From Chimonanthus salicifolius (taxonomy: Eukaryota > Streptophyta > Magnoliopsida > Laurales > Calycanthaceae): DNA of 64,000 nucleotides. How positions within the stretch are numbered: the stretch's first letter is position 1; the number at the start of each line of letters is the position of its first letter. Positions 36,701 through 48,944 of the stretch are shown one piece after another. The translations under genes were made by a program, and so were the position numbers. The notes under the pieces were generated by a model. The model saw only the letters and a program-made list of their open reading frames with translations. It was not told where the DNA came from and made no database searches. Location of the stretch: NCBI GenBank assembly GCA_013350335.1, contig CM023540.1:15319828-15383827 (forward strand), written 5' to 3'.

Positions 36701-39700
36701 CAGAGAGTTGAACCATGCTCTGATACCATTCGTAACGACCCGTCCTGCTATCATGATATTGTCCACTCTGAGCCTCACACACGGCCCGCAAGGCTTTCAA
36801 TTGGCGAGCCAACCCACTGTTGCTCCCAAAACGCCTCATGCTAGAAGGAGGAAGGCTACCACTTATATACCAGGGAATTTCCAATGCAACTAGCAATGTG
36901 AGACTTTTTGGAGCGGAGTATTACAAGCACCTTAATTGGAGCCAAGCACGAAGGATGCTCTGCTAAAAAAATTAGAGTAGAAATAGGGTGCACAGTCGAG
37001 AAACTATCTTCCACCAACCTAGGGTTACCAGTAGGAGGGAATCCAAGGTCAAAGAAATTCTGGGCCACGATGGTGGAAAAGGTCAAAAGAAGATTGAATG
37101 GATGAGGTAAGAAATATTTATCTATTGGGGGTAGGCTAACCCTTATCAAATCCGTCCTCACCAATCTCCCAGCTTACTACATGTCCATCTTTCAAATTCC
37201 CAAAGGAGTAGTGGAGAAAATAGAGCGGTTATTTAGGAATTTCCTATGGGGGACAAGATGGATAGGAAAATGTTGCACTTGGTAAGGTGATCTCAAGTTA
37301 CCAAACCCAAAGTCAAGGGTGGGGTGGCCTAGGAATTGTATCTCTAGTAGTCAGGAATCAAGCTCTACTATGAAGATTGTGTTGGAGATTTGCAAGAGAG
37401 AACAACGCCCTATGGTCTAGGGTGTTGACCACTAGATATGGCACTCTAGACATTGGAGGATGGGTTTTGGGGGAAAACGTAGAAAAGCACGGATCCCATG
37501 TACAGTAAAGCCCCTACAAAATAATACTCTTGGGACCAAGGGAAATTATTATCTCAGCGGGGTTATTGATTTATCGATAAATGAATAATTTATTAATTTA
37601 TCGATAAATGAATATTTATTAATTTAGAGAGAGTATTATGTTTCTACTACTTGTACATGTATGGCTTATAAATCCAAAAAAAATGTGATCAAAAGTTAAT
37701 ACATAGAAGCCCAATGGGTACTGAATACGCCTACCGATGATGATCATGATCCAGATGACAGTTGTATTTTACCAACTGTTTATCCAAAAGAGGCCTTTTT
37801 TAAAGCAATAGTAACCTTAAATAACTACTTGTTACAACATAAAAAAAAGTATACCAGAGGTGGTATATGCATTGCAAAAAATTAAGGATGAGGTTGAGTT
37901 CAGTTTAGGTATAAAGAAAAGGCAGACAACTTTAGATGCATATTTTGATAAAGAGATGAATTGAGAAAATAGAAGTTGTCAAGTAAAAAGTTACTCAATA
38001 CTGTATTATGATTTTTTGTTTGCTATTTTTTTATGTACTTCGTCAATTATTAATTTATATTTCGTTGGGCCCTCAAGTATTTCTAAAAAATTATTATCTT
38101 ATACATTTAGAGAGGTTATTAATTTAGTACACTAGCCTGAGTTGAGACCAGAAGATTTTATTATTTAAGCAAGGTTATTAATTTATAAAACATTTATTTA
38201 TCGAGGTTTTACTGTAGTAAAGGCATGGTGGAGACTAGGTAGGGGGAGAAGTTCGCTAGGACGCATCTTTCAGGACACATAAAGACTCATAGTTAGGCGA
38301 GGAGATAAAATTCGTTTTTGGATAGACTTAAGGTTGTGTGATAAATGTCTGAAAAAACTCAAAAAAGTCTATCCTAGGCTATATAGGATAGTCAGGAATA
38401 AACAAACCCTAGTCGAGGATTGCTACACAACGAGATATGGAACGATCTCATGGCAACTAGACTTTCGCAGAAACTTGAGGGTGTATTTGAACAAAATAGC
38501 CTCGAGGAGCAAAACACTTTGTTAGGGGAATTTCCTCTGGCCATCGAGGAAGAGGACGAGATGCTTTGGATACGATACTTCTCAAAAGCTTTCTCGGTCA
38601 AGTCGATGGTTGACTTGGCCCTTAATCAACAAAACGAGGTGGATCTTATAACATGCCTAGGCTAGAGGGGGCTCGTTCCCCCAAGGGTGCAAACTTTTGT
38701 GTGGGTGCCCTGAAAGGGAAGGTGTTGTCCAAATCGACCCTCAACATAAGAGGACTACACACTACACATTTCAGATGACAACCTACTAGTGCACCCTATG
38801 CAAACACACAGAGGAGGACACCAATCATTTGTTTGTCGAATGCCCAACGACCAGAAACTGTGGATAAGCTTTACAAATTGTTAGGGGGTGCCATGGGTAT
38901 TCAAGCGAACTTGTGTAAGAATGTTCGATCTTGGTTCATCCAGCACATTAGTCCCAGGATAAAAGTGGCTTGGAATACCATTCCAGTGGGCGTTCTTTGG
39001 ATCATGTGGAAGAAAAGAAATTCCAAGATCTTGGAGAACAAGGAATCAAAGGTGAACGACCTTATTCAGAAAGCAAAATGGAGACTCTGCACATGGCTTT
39101 TATTTGGGACAAATTTCAAAGGCCTCAAAATGGTAGACTACTACACTTCTTGGGAGGGTTGACTGGGGAGAGGGCCAAGGAGGGCCAGTGTCCACACCAC
39201 TTGGACTCCCCCAAAATCAGACACACACAAATTTAATGTTAAGGGGAAAATTGGGTCCGGTGGGTATAGGTTCAGTCCTCCGCGATTGCAATGGCAGAAA
39301 ATCCATAGTTTTCTCTAAGTACATAGGTCGAAGGGATTCAAATGAGGCAAAACTTATAAGCATTAGAAAAGCTTTGACCATATGGTCTTCATTGGTCGAG
39401 AGGAAACTAATCATCAAGGGGTGGGCTCTACAAATGCAATTAAATGAAGGGGCTAAAAAGATCTCCCTAAAAGATGATCAGGGTAATGAGGGAGATTAGA
39501 TCGCTCTGCACATGGATAGAGAGATATCTTTTACATTGGTATGGAGATCAGAAAACGGAGTTGCCGACTTTTTTGCTATGAACAAGGTGGACTCTATTAC
39601 TACCAGCATGTTCTACCTCTGAGAGTCCTTTAGACAGGAGAGATCTGTCGACCTCTCCATGCAAAGCTTGATATGAGGATTGACATATTTTTTCTTTTAC

Positions 39701-42700
39701 AAATCCTTTGGATTTAAGCCTTTTACACCCATAAGTGGCGGTTCTTTGTACCTATTTCTTCTCATTAATATAACTTATTCTCTTTTTTACCACTCAAAAA
39801 AAAAAAAAAAAATCCAAACCATACATGATGTGTGCCATGAACTCTTCCCTGCACCGATAATGAAGTGGTCCACTCAACAAGTGCACCAACTATATGAAGA
39901 CACGAGTCTAATTCATGGACATGGGAGAGATTGTCAGTTTAGATCCAGCAGTAAGTGATATACACACATGAGCTTTAACAAAATTCTAGATATTTTATCA
40001 TACTGCACATAAAAATTGTGGGATCCAAAGTTTTCTTCTATGAGTAAATATAAATCAGAATATGGAGTTAATACATACATGAACATCAAGAAGATTAGTG
40101 AGGCAGCCCATCTCATCAGCCACGGCATGGAAGATCGGGAATGTATCTCCATTCGCCATCCACAATGAACTTGTACTGGTAAATACCAGATGGGAGAACC
40201 AAAAGAATAGAATGATCTTTGCCCGATCTGTGCAAAGTCTTCCTGGGATTTTGAAAATGCAATTGCAATAATTTTAGGAAAAGAAAAAAGAAACATACGC
40301 AGACAATTGTTCTTATTACAGAGAGTGATCATAGATGCACTCAGGAACCCAAACCAAAGTTGGGTAGATTATTTGACAGCATAACTTTTCAGCATTCCAT
40401 TGTGGCATTTGGATTCTGAGAAACGAGGAATCACATAATGGAGGATACTGTTTAATGTGGACCATGGTCTGCATGATCTTTATCAAAATGACATGTGTGG
40501 GATATTAGAAACATGGAGACACCTAATGTTCCCAATTCTTTCTTCTTTTTTTACTTTTTTCTTCTTCATTTGAAATGAATCTCCAATTCTGGTTAGCTTT
40601 AGTTTCAGTTTGGATGAACTAAAGATGGGTTCTCCCATAATTTAATTAGGAGATGGTGGTGGTGTTATACTCTGTCAAAAGGTTATTTCTAATTTTAGAA
40701 GCCTATTTAGTAAAACAAATGTTAAACAGTGAAGCTGTTAAAAACATAGGAATAGTATCTCAACTCTTTAAATACAAGCGTCATCCTAATGAAGCAGAAC
40801 GTCACGGCTTATGATCTGGAATCTAAGAGGTCGTGAAGGTAGGATCTGGTAAAGATGTTGAAGGGGATTCCTTCAAGGTAGCCAATGGGAGCAGGTGGCT
40901 TTAGCATCTCGATAAAGTTGAACAAATCAGACATGAGGTTGACTTAATTCTATATCATTCAGCACTTTTCCTTCCTCAAACCGGTCCCAACCCTGTCACT
41001 GGTTGCCTGACCATTCCACCCCCACCCAAGCAATTTTTGCCAACCAAAACTGATAATGATTTGTCATAGAAAGGTAGAAATCCAGAATCAACCAAATGCT
41101 CCATTTCCATTGAACTGCAAATTTGTGGCTAAAAGAATAGCCACTGTACTAAAAATAAAAACTTAACTAGTGATTTAGGTTACCACCAAATGGATCCAAC
41201 ATTAATATGATGTTATGTGCATGAAAAAGATGATAAGAAACATGGATATACCTTGATGTCCAATTGTCCCATGAGCCTAACACTGCAACATCCTTACCTC
41301 CGCAGTTCCATGTGATCAATGTAGGTATTCCCTTCTCAAGGAGGAGATCCAAAGAACCATGAGATTCATTCATCCATGTTTGATTGAAACCTGGAGGAAC
41401 ATCAGAAGCTCTCTGCAGGGGAACAACAGGAACCTGCACCAGTCAAACAAGCTTGTTAATTTGTAGATTGTATATAACAATTATTATAAAAAAAAAAAAC
41501 CAATTAGTTCTTAAACATTGTAAGCCCAATAACCATAGTATGTAATTTGAAAAAGAAACATTGGACTCCTTTTAGGAATTAGTAAGGATATTGAATCAAG
41601 GAAAAGAAACCTTAAAATGATCATGATCATCAAAGCCAAAATCCTATCTATCAGGGATCGGCTTTTTGAGTTCTACTTCCATTTAACCCTATCATAAACA
41701 ATAATTACTCCACTATCTATCATGTCTTTCTTTATCTCTTCCCTCCACGTTTTCAGTGGTCAACCTCCCTCCGTGTACCAACAACTTGTAACACTCAAAT
41801 CTACACACTAGGGTTGCTCTAGTTTTGCATGCCTAAACCACCTCAAATGAATTTATCTAAATTTATCTTCTATTGTAGCTATTTTTAAACATCTCTAATG
41901 TAGTCATTTCTAACTCTATCATTTAAAGTTAATCCATTTCTCCAACGAAACATTCGTATCTTTGTCAAAATAACTTCGTCTATTTGCTTTTTCTCCATTG
42001 CCCAACAATTTTCTCTTTAAAGCATTTGGGTCTACTAACTGTTTTATAAAATTGTCCTTTTATGTGACTTGGGACTCTCTTATCGTTCAAAGCTCCTCCA
42101 ACTTGTCTACATTTTGCCCAATTTACTCTCATCCTATCAGCTATATCCAAGTCCAATCCTAGATTCTACCATAGATCCTAAGTATCTAAATTTATTGTAG
42201 TGAGCTACTAAGTCATTTCCAATTTTAATGGGATTGCCCTCTATAAATTATGTTCTACACTCTGTATTTTGTCTTAGTTCTACCAACTTTTAGAATATTT
42301 ATCTCAAAATTTCTCCTCCAAGATGACAATTAACTATTGAGTTGTTGTTTTATCTCACTAATTAATACTATATCATTTAAGGGGGGGGGGGCCACAACAC
42401 TACATACTAGAGTCCTAATGTTAACTTATCCATAATTAATGCAAATACACACTTGGTGGAGTCTCACTCCATTGGGAACTTGTTATGTTTCTCTGCAAAC
42501 AGTACTAATATTGGTGGTTGCGCCATTATACATGTCCTGAGTAATCACAATGTGTTAATTAGGAATGTATTTATTTTTAGATGTTCTCCAAATCAATTTC
42601 CTTGGAACTGTCGTAAGAGTTTTCTCCATTGATAACGACCATGTACAGGTCCTTCTCTCTAAATTTCTCAATGAGCTTCCTTAGTTAAAAAAAAAAAAGG

Positions 42701-45700
42701 GTTTTGTTGTTAACTTACTTGGCAAAACCCATATCATTTTTAGAGACACTTGACTTGGTCTACAACGAGCTGCTAGTACCCTCTCTCAAAGCTTCATACT
42801 GTGACATGAGTTTAATTACACGATAATTTTCACAACTTTGAATATCACATAAAAAAAGACTACTATAGTTTTTCGCCAGTCATCAAAACTTTTTTTTTAG
42901 GGTACAATTTTGTTGAACAATTAAGTGAACCAACACACTTCAATTTCACATTGCAGAGTCCAAACTTTGATAAGAATACCATCCAGTCCTAATTCTATAT
43001 ATTTCTTCATTTTTTTCAAGCCCATGTTTACTCCTATTTCTGATATTTTGTTTACCATCCCCTCATTTGTCACTCCTTCCATATTAACTTTGCTTTTAGA
43101 GATCAAGATCATTGTCTTCAAAACAATATAGTAAGTAAAGATGAAAATGATAACACTCACGATGATAATCATGATCATGAAACTAAATAACAACACGAAG
43201 TGGTTGTATCAAAGTAGACATGAAAACATGAAGTGGTTGTAAATGACAACATTACATTCAAATTTTCAATGAAACTAAGTAACAACGCATAGTTTCAATA
43301 AATTAAATTACAAACCAGTAAAATCAAATATATGGAGATTAGAGATTACCGTAAAAATTGAAAACAAAAAACTCAAAGTTGATGAAATGAGGTATTCAAG
43401 TTTGTTAATGCACCATAACAACCACTTTATGTTCCTAGCAAAAAAAAATTAAAGTAAAAACTAAAATAGATTTTGTAAGTACAAACAAGCTCTCAATCAT
43501 CATGTCTCTAATGGTAAAGTGTGACGAAGGCCTAGGTTGAAATTTGATGAAATCTGCTCCAAGGTCTTCAAAGAAATTTTAGATTTGGTTTGCAAACCAA
43601 ACCCAAGAAATTTTGAATTTGGCTCAACCGAAATTGAGGAAGCCAAATCCAAACTTATATGTGAATTTTAAGAAATCCTCGTATTAATTAAAATTCACAA
43701 ATTCACCAAAGAATTAAAGGCTCTTTTCTGATAAAATCCAATAATTTAATGGATTACCCTAAGTCTAATTTCACTCTAGAAAAAAAAAAATAAGGTTCAA
43801 AATCTCACAAAGAAAATTGACACCCTGCAAATTCTCACAATGAAATTAAATAAAATCAATTGAATTCTAGCTAAATAACTGAAAGGAACTAAATTAAATT
43901 CAAGCAAAATTTGAACTAGAAAGAAAAGACAAGAAAGAATAACTTACTTCTCACAAGAAAAACAGAACTGAAGATTTTGAGTTAGCTTTTAATTTCACGG
44001 TGATGCATATTCCTCTCTTTAAGCAGTCTTATCAACTGTAGGCAAGATTTTTTGACTTATGGACTAACATGTTGAAGCTTCCTACTTCATAACAAAAAGG
44101 AATATAGGTTCCGCTCATAAAGAAAAAAAAAAAATATATATATAGGTTGGTTGGTTAAAGAGAGATGCATCACTTCTTATCTCCTTGCCCAAAATTTTTC
44201 TATGCTCGTGTTTCACATGAGAGAAGGAACGGTAAACTTCTCCACACTGCATTGCAAAAGATACACAATTGACAAGGAAGATACAACAACATTAATTTCT
44301 ACTAACAAGGCAGCTACAACTACACTAATGAGAGTAGCTCAATATCAGCAATGGTACTAATTAGGGCTAGAGCACCACCTCTTCCCCTTTTGATTTTTTA
44401 TTTTATTTAATGATGTAAAAATGATGCAAGGATGATGTCACTCTAGGATCGGCAGAAAATTTGTTGTAACTTTGCATGAATATTTGATGTACCAAACGAC
44501 ATTGGATTTTCATAAAATTAGAATCACTGGAAAAGATAATCAATAACCTTTTCAACGAACCCAATATTGTGTAATCCTGGCATATGCAGACAAAGTAATG
44601 AGTGCTTTTGTAACCAGGTGTCTTAGAGTGATGAGAAAGCCTATTTTTATCAAATTTGTAACCCAAACATTTAAAAAATAAGGGCTTGGACATCCATATG
44701 CATTGTGTTGGCTTGGTTCTCAATCTTGGACCTCATTGAGGTGAGTTCTTGTTTATGTCATTTAAATTTCTTGAATTTTATTTTTACATTATTGATTAAT
44801 ATTGCAATTTTAATTTGCAAGAGTTCAATTGAAGCCTTTGTGTGGTTAAAATTCGCTTGTGAATCCATACCTAGGTGAGATTTTGGGTCAATTCAAATTT
44901 TCCTTTAAGAGAGAACTTTGTTTCAGTTTCACTATTAAAATTTTATTTTCTCCCATATTAAATTGGGCTGAAATTCTACAGATTTTATTGATGAAACCAT
45001 TGAATTTTCTGTTGTCATAAAGAGTCTTAAGACATGAAATTTATTTGGGCAAATTTTTCTTTGGATTTTCTCCAATTTTCCAAGTAAAGCCATTGCAAAA
45101 TTTTCCTCAGTGTTTAATCCCAAAATCCCTTTTTGTGGTTGAATTTCATTGATGAGTTCTAACCCTTTGAAAGTAGGCTACATCAATCATCATCATCAAG
45201 GCCACTAATCCCGTCTATCTACGTCAACTCTTTAATTATTCTCCTCCATTCTATCCTATCAAACACCATGCCCTTTATCACCCCCCCTAATTCCTCATAT
45301 CCTTCCTTATCCATTAACACCAATCACCAATTAGAAATATATAAAGATCATGGACAATAATGCCTAGTTAGATATATGGCAATCGAGCATAATAAGCAAT
45401 ATATTGAAATATGGGCAATGCCAACTACTTTGTAATTATAAGAATACATACATGCATGCATATACGCACATGCAAATAGCAATGACACCTATTCAGTAAA
45501 CACAAAGCTATTAGGCAACCATGATTAATCAGCAACATATATGGCAATCATGCCAATTAATGGTCATACAACATTGCTTAATGTATTTACCAGCTTAATA
45601 TGGATCTAACATAGTTTTCTATCATTTTATTTTTTTCTACTTTCTGAAAGATTTTTAGAGAATAACACGTTGCAAACAATACAAACTGTACATCATTGCA

Positions 45701-47513
45701 ACCATGAAAATTGTGGGATTGAGTCATATGGGCATCAAATTAGTCAACCCAAGGAAAGAAATTTGCCAAATCCAATTATTAAGTGCCAACCTCCAAGAAT
45801 GATCAGCTAACACATAGATTTTGGCAGATGCAATAAAAGTGACAATACCAACATTTAAACCATTCCTTATACAGATCGGAGGAGGAGATTGTATTTAGGT
45901 TTTATAATAGTGGATACAGTTGGCACAAGAAAAAAGATATCTCATCTTAAACTTGGCTTTCTATTATACATTATTCCTCTTTCAGCTCATGGAGAAGCTG
46001 ATTCTCCAGAAAGACAGGGAACTTCTTTACCTTCCGAATTCAGGTGCTAATCTCAGCAAGTCAGCATTTAAAATCATGTATAGTACAATTTAAGAAGGAA
46101 CTCCCAGATCATGTGAATGTCTTATATGTGACATCTAAATTTTTTGTCTCTTGTCCTGATTGTGACTTAAATAGAGATTTCCTTTCTCATATCATACCAT
46201 AAGTGAGACAAATGAAGTCACATATATCGTCATAAATTGACTAACAACTCCCCTGTTTTTGTGAATTTTACATTTTGATTTCTTCTATTTTCACTTAGTT
46301 AATTAAATAAAAATAGTAAAATACAACAATGGAAACATTAATAATGACAAAATCAAGTGAACAATATGACCAAATAAAAGAGAAAAAAATTAGACATACT
46401 TTATGACCACTTAACCGTATTATAGACTTAAAAGAAGACCTTAGATGATAAATAATAAGTAACTAATGACATTGTTAAGAAATCCATTTTTCAACATTAA
46501 TCAATCTGATAGAAAATTTAATTTTTGAAGTTTCAAACAATTAATATCTCAATTCCATTCCCAAAATAAATAGGAAAATTTGCAATCTAACATGAAGTTA
46601 TATTTTTGGAGTGAATTCTTGTTCTCAAGCATTTGGAATATAACTTCTAGAAGTGAATCATAATACATCGACTACCGATGTTGCACCCTCACAATTCATA
46701 ACCATAACAATCCACTGAAACACAAACAGCGGTATTTTACATATTCCTACAAAGATTTCAGCCACCACCAGATCTCAATGACACTGATAACTAAAAGAAA
46801 ATCAAGGGTCTAATACTCATTCATACAATTCAGGGATATCCAATCAACCTACATTTTCCTCACTGAAATCAATATGCAGAAATCCAATCTACGAAGAAGA
46901 CGCCACCGGTAGTAAAAAATATAATAATTAGAAACAATTGACAAAGCGAAAACTCAATAGAGGACAACAGACCCATAATCCAATGAACACCCAATCAGTT
47001 ATGCCGATAAATTACCTGTGGATGAAGAAAAGTGGAGATGAAGACCTCACAGGGAAATGATAAATAATTAATTACTTAAAAAATGTAAACCCAGAATCAA
47101 TAAAAATCAGCAATGCAAACACAGCCCATGATCGTAAACATGTAAAAGGATACATCCAGTCGAGGATATCACGAATATAGATAGAGATCATTAGCTCCAG
47201 GGAGATACTAAATAATTAATTACACAAAAAAATTTGCATAAATATTCAACTGAAGGCAACAGCGTAAACAAAGCCGTGATCATAATCATAAGTAAGAAAA
47301 AGGGAATAACCAAGTGACAGTGTCAATCAAAATTACCTGAGGAGCAAAAAGAAGTGGAGAGAGAGAGCTCCCGGGACTTTCAGGCGGGGTATTCCCCATC
47401 GAATCTGATGACGGAACATGGACCCGGCGATCAGAATTCTCCAAGAAACTCGAGTCGACATGGGATCTTCTGGCCCCATTTTCTCCCTCTTCTCTCCCAT
47501 TAGCATTCCCCAT
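33753..47513 (-). CDS. KINB1: SnRK1 kinase regulatory beta subunit, beta-1 type; two frameshifts
   Basis: Exons 47,513-47,337, 41,433-41,252, 40,242-40,079 and 34,071-33,753; all borders AG/GT, phases 0, 2, 0. The product would be about 279 residues, close to plant beta-1 subunits. The N-terminus MGNANG is an N-myristoylation signal, followed by a Ser/Pro-rich region and [16 protein letters not shown]. The CBM48 glycogen-binding domain spans exons 2-3 ([40 protein letters not shown]). The C-terminal ASC domain ([31 protein letters not shown]) links kinase and gamma subunits. Two single-base insertions break the frame: a doubled base at 40,124-40,125 (after IPDLP) and at 33,956-33,957 (after KEPL). 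Exon lengths 164 and 319 each exceed an in-phase length by exactly one. Either a pseudogene or assembly errors. Introns 1 and 3 are about 6 kb and full of TEs. Confidence 0.9.
34072..35479. other. Intron 3, low-complexity part
   Basis: No exon or bounded repeat identified. A plus-strand ORF at 34,805-35,320 may be the 5' part of the LINE that follows, but no domain was recognised. Confidence 0.35.
36438..36925 (-). mobile_element. TRIM (terminal-repeat retrotransposon in miniature)
   Basis: Two direct repeats of about 190 bp (36,439-36,632 and 36,733-36,925) flank only about 100 bp. On the minus strand each begins TGTAATAC and the 5' copy has TATATAAG. TGGTATCAGAGC (tRNA-iMet primer-binding site, about 36,717-36,728) follows it, and a purine tract AAGGGAGGTAGATTG precedes the second repeat. 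Target duplication AGCAC at 36,433-36,437 and 36,926-36,930. It is nested in the LINE. Confidence 0.88.
37503..38214 (+). mobile_element. pogo-like (Tc1/mariner) non-autonomous element in the LINE
   Basis: CAGTAAAG... and ...TTTTACTG termini flanked by TA (37,501-37,502, 38,215-38,216). The interior keeps a degraded C-terminal transposase piece ([27 protein letters not shown]-like). Same family as 63,387-63,956 and, more distantly, 48,050-48,528. Confidence 0.82.
41590..43195 (-). mobile_element. RTE-type LINE fragment
   Basis: Minus-strand pieces of reverse transcriptase: [20 protein letters not shown] near 43.0 kb (the usual start of the RTE RT), then [32 protein letters not shown], and [12 protein letters not shown] near 41.85 kb. 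Several stops. It lies in intron 1 of the SnRK1 beta gene. Confidence 0.7.
44370..44640. repeat. Dispersed repeat, copy 2 (copy 1 at 4,640-4,930)
   Basis: Collinear match with copy 1; family not identified. Confidence 0.45.
45165..45330 (-). repeat. Possible RTE LINE 3' tail
   Basis: ATCATCATCATCAAGGCC next to sequence like that at 41.6-41.8 kb (a TCTTTAATTATTCTCC...CCTATCA stretch). Weak, based on similarity in this window only. Confidence 0.35.
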
Positions 47514-47828
47514 CTAAATTTACCAATAATTCAGATCTAAATATTAGATGAGAGGGAGGAGAAGAGAAGGAGACGAGAGAAAGAGAGAGATACGGAAACT
47601 GCAAGCGACAAGTGAGTTATTTACGGACATTGCCACTTCGGAGAAGGCCTTCTGAGAGGTAGAAGAGGGTAGAGGAGAATTTGGAGATATGGGGGCCAAT
47701 TTGGTTAGTTTACAGGGATTGACACCGGTGGGGAGATGAAAGAAAGCAGTTTTCGTCAAGCGGTTTTGGAAATCCGGGTTTGCACAGCAGAAGAAAGGTG
47801 GAGAAAACGTGGTCCTACAGGCAGGTAA

Positions 47829-47863
47829 TGACGTGGCATCTTACACGTGGGTTCGGACACGTG
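47829..47863. promoter_or_regulatory. ABRE / G-box cluster upstream of the SnRK1 beta gene
   Basis: TGACGTGGCA at 47,829-47,838 and two CACGTG cores at 47,844-47,849 and 47,858-47,863, about 320-350 bp upstream of the ATG. Such clusters bind bZIP factors in ABA and stress responses. Inference from motif and position. Confidence 0.5.
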
Positions 47864-48049
47864 TTTAAACGTTTGGCATAGGATTTTCCAATGAAAAAAG
47901 GGGTGGATTTGTGGCATCGGAGTTCTTGGTTATTTTTTGATTAAAAGTAAATATTAAAAATAAAAAATAAGATCTCAATCTCTTTGTCCATGATGTACAT
48001 TTTGCCATTCACGAATTATTAATTGTCTTTAATGACCAATATCGAAATA

Positions 48050-48528
48050 TAGTAAATTCTATATAAAGTAGTAATTTATAAAGTTATAACCTTTCTAAAA
48101 TAATATCTATAGTTGATTCTGACTCAGCTCATTCAAAATATAATAAATTTTTCTAACTCATTTCTCAACACATTTAGAATAAAAAATGTATTGTCCCAAG
48201 CATTTTGTAACGTTCAGAATATAAAATTACAGCAAAAATGACTAAAGACCTCATAAATTGTATCATCTAAATTCCAAATCGTCAAATACCAATGCAGAAC
48301 ATGGGCAAGGAGATCTGCCGCTCTGACTGGATAGTCTCCCTATCTGTGGAAGCCGAAAGGACTATTTTTTTTTTTCTCAAAGAGAAACCCAAACAACTGT
48401 TTAATTATGGAGGAGAGTTTTAAGAAGTTTTTAAAAAGAAATACTCATAATTTCTCTAATTTAATAACCTCTATAATGTAATATATGGAGTAGGATCCCA
48501 ACCATATTACATTATAGAGATTTTACTG
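48050..48528. mobile_element. pogo-like MITE
   Basis: The right end ATAGAGATTTTACTG|TA matches the pogo-like termini; the left end AGTAAATTCTATATAAAG is degraded. No coding region. Lies upstream of the SnRK1 beta gene. Confidence 0.6.
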
Positions 48529-48944
48529 TATATGTCTCTTTAAATTTTTGTCATCTAATTAGAGATGTTTGTACAATAAATATTATATGTATAATTTACA
48601 TTAGTTGAGTTCAACTTAAGCAATTCATACTTCATTTCATTATCAATGGAGCCAAAGTGTCATATGTGGATCAAATTTTAAGTAATCATGTTAAAATGGT
48701 CGATAAAATATTAACAAATTGACCATAATTTAATGAGTTAAAATTAAATTTTGATTCAACAGATATTTAATTAAGTTTGAACAACACTAATTTGAATTGA
48801 CTTGCGAAAATCTTTAGTATTAAATCAAGTAAAAGTTGACTTAAATTTATATACTTAAAAAAAATACTGTGGGTTGACATGTAAGTGAATTCGTTGGGAG
48901 AGATCAAATTAACTGTGCATAATCATCACCTTATTATCATCATT

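Larger units (their letters stand above)
35480..39815 (+). mobile_element. L1-type LINE, degraded, carrying two nested elements
   Basis: Pieces of reverse transcriptase in several frames: [59 protein letters not shown], then [20 protein letters not shown] and [21 protein letters not shown] zf-RVT-like part and an RNase H ([20 protein letters not shown] ... [10 protein letters not shown]) follow. It ends with a 3' UTR and A17 at 39,796-39,812. Many stops and frameshifts; it lies antisense in intron 3 of the SnRK1 beta gene. Removing the insertions at 36,438 and 37,503 restores collinearity of the pieces. Confidence 0.85.

Noticed and set aside
39934..40332. 132-codon minus-strand ORF
   Set aside because: Wrong-frame reading over exon 3 of the SnRK1 beta gene; splice sites and homology fix another frame.
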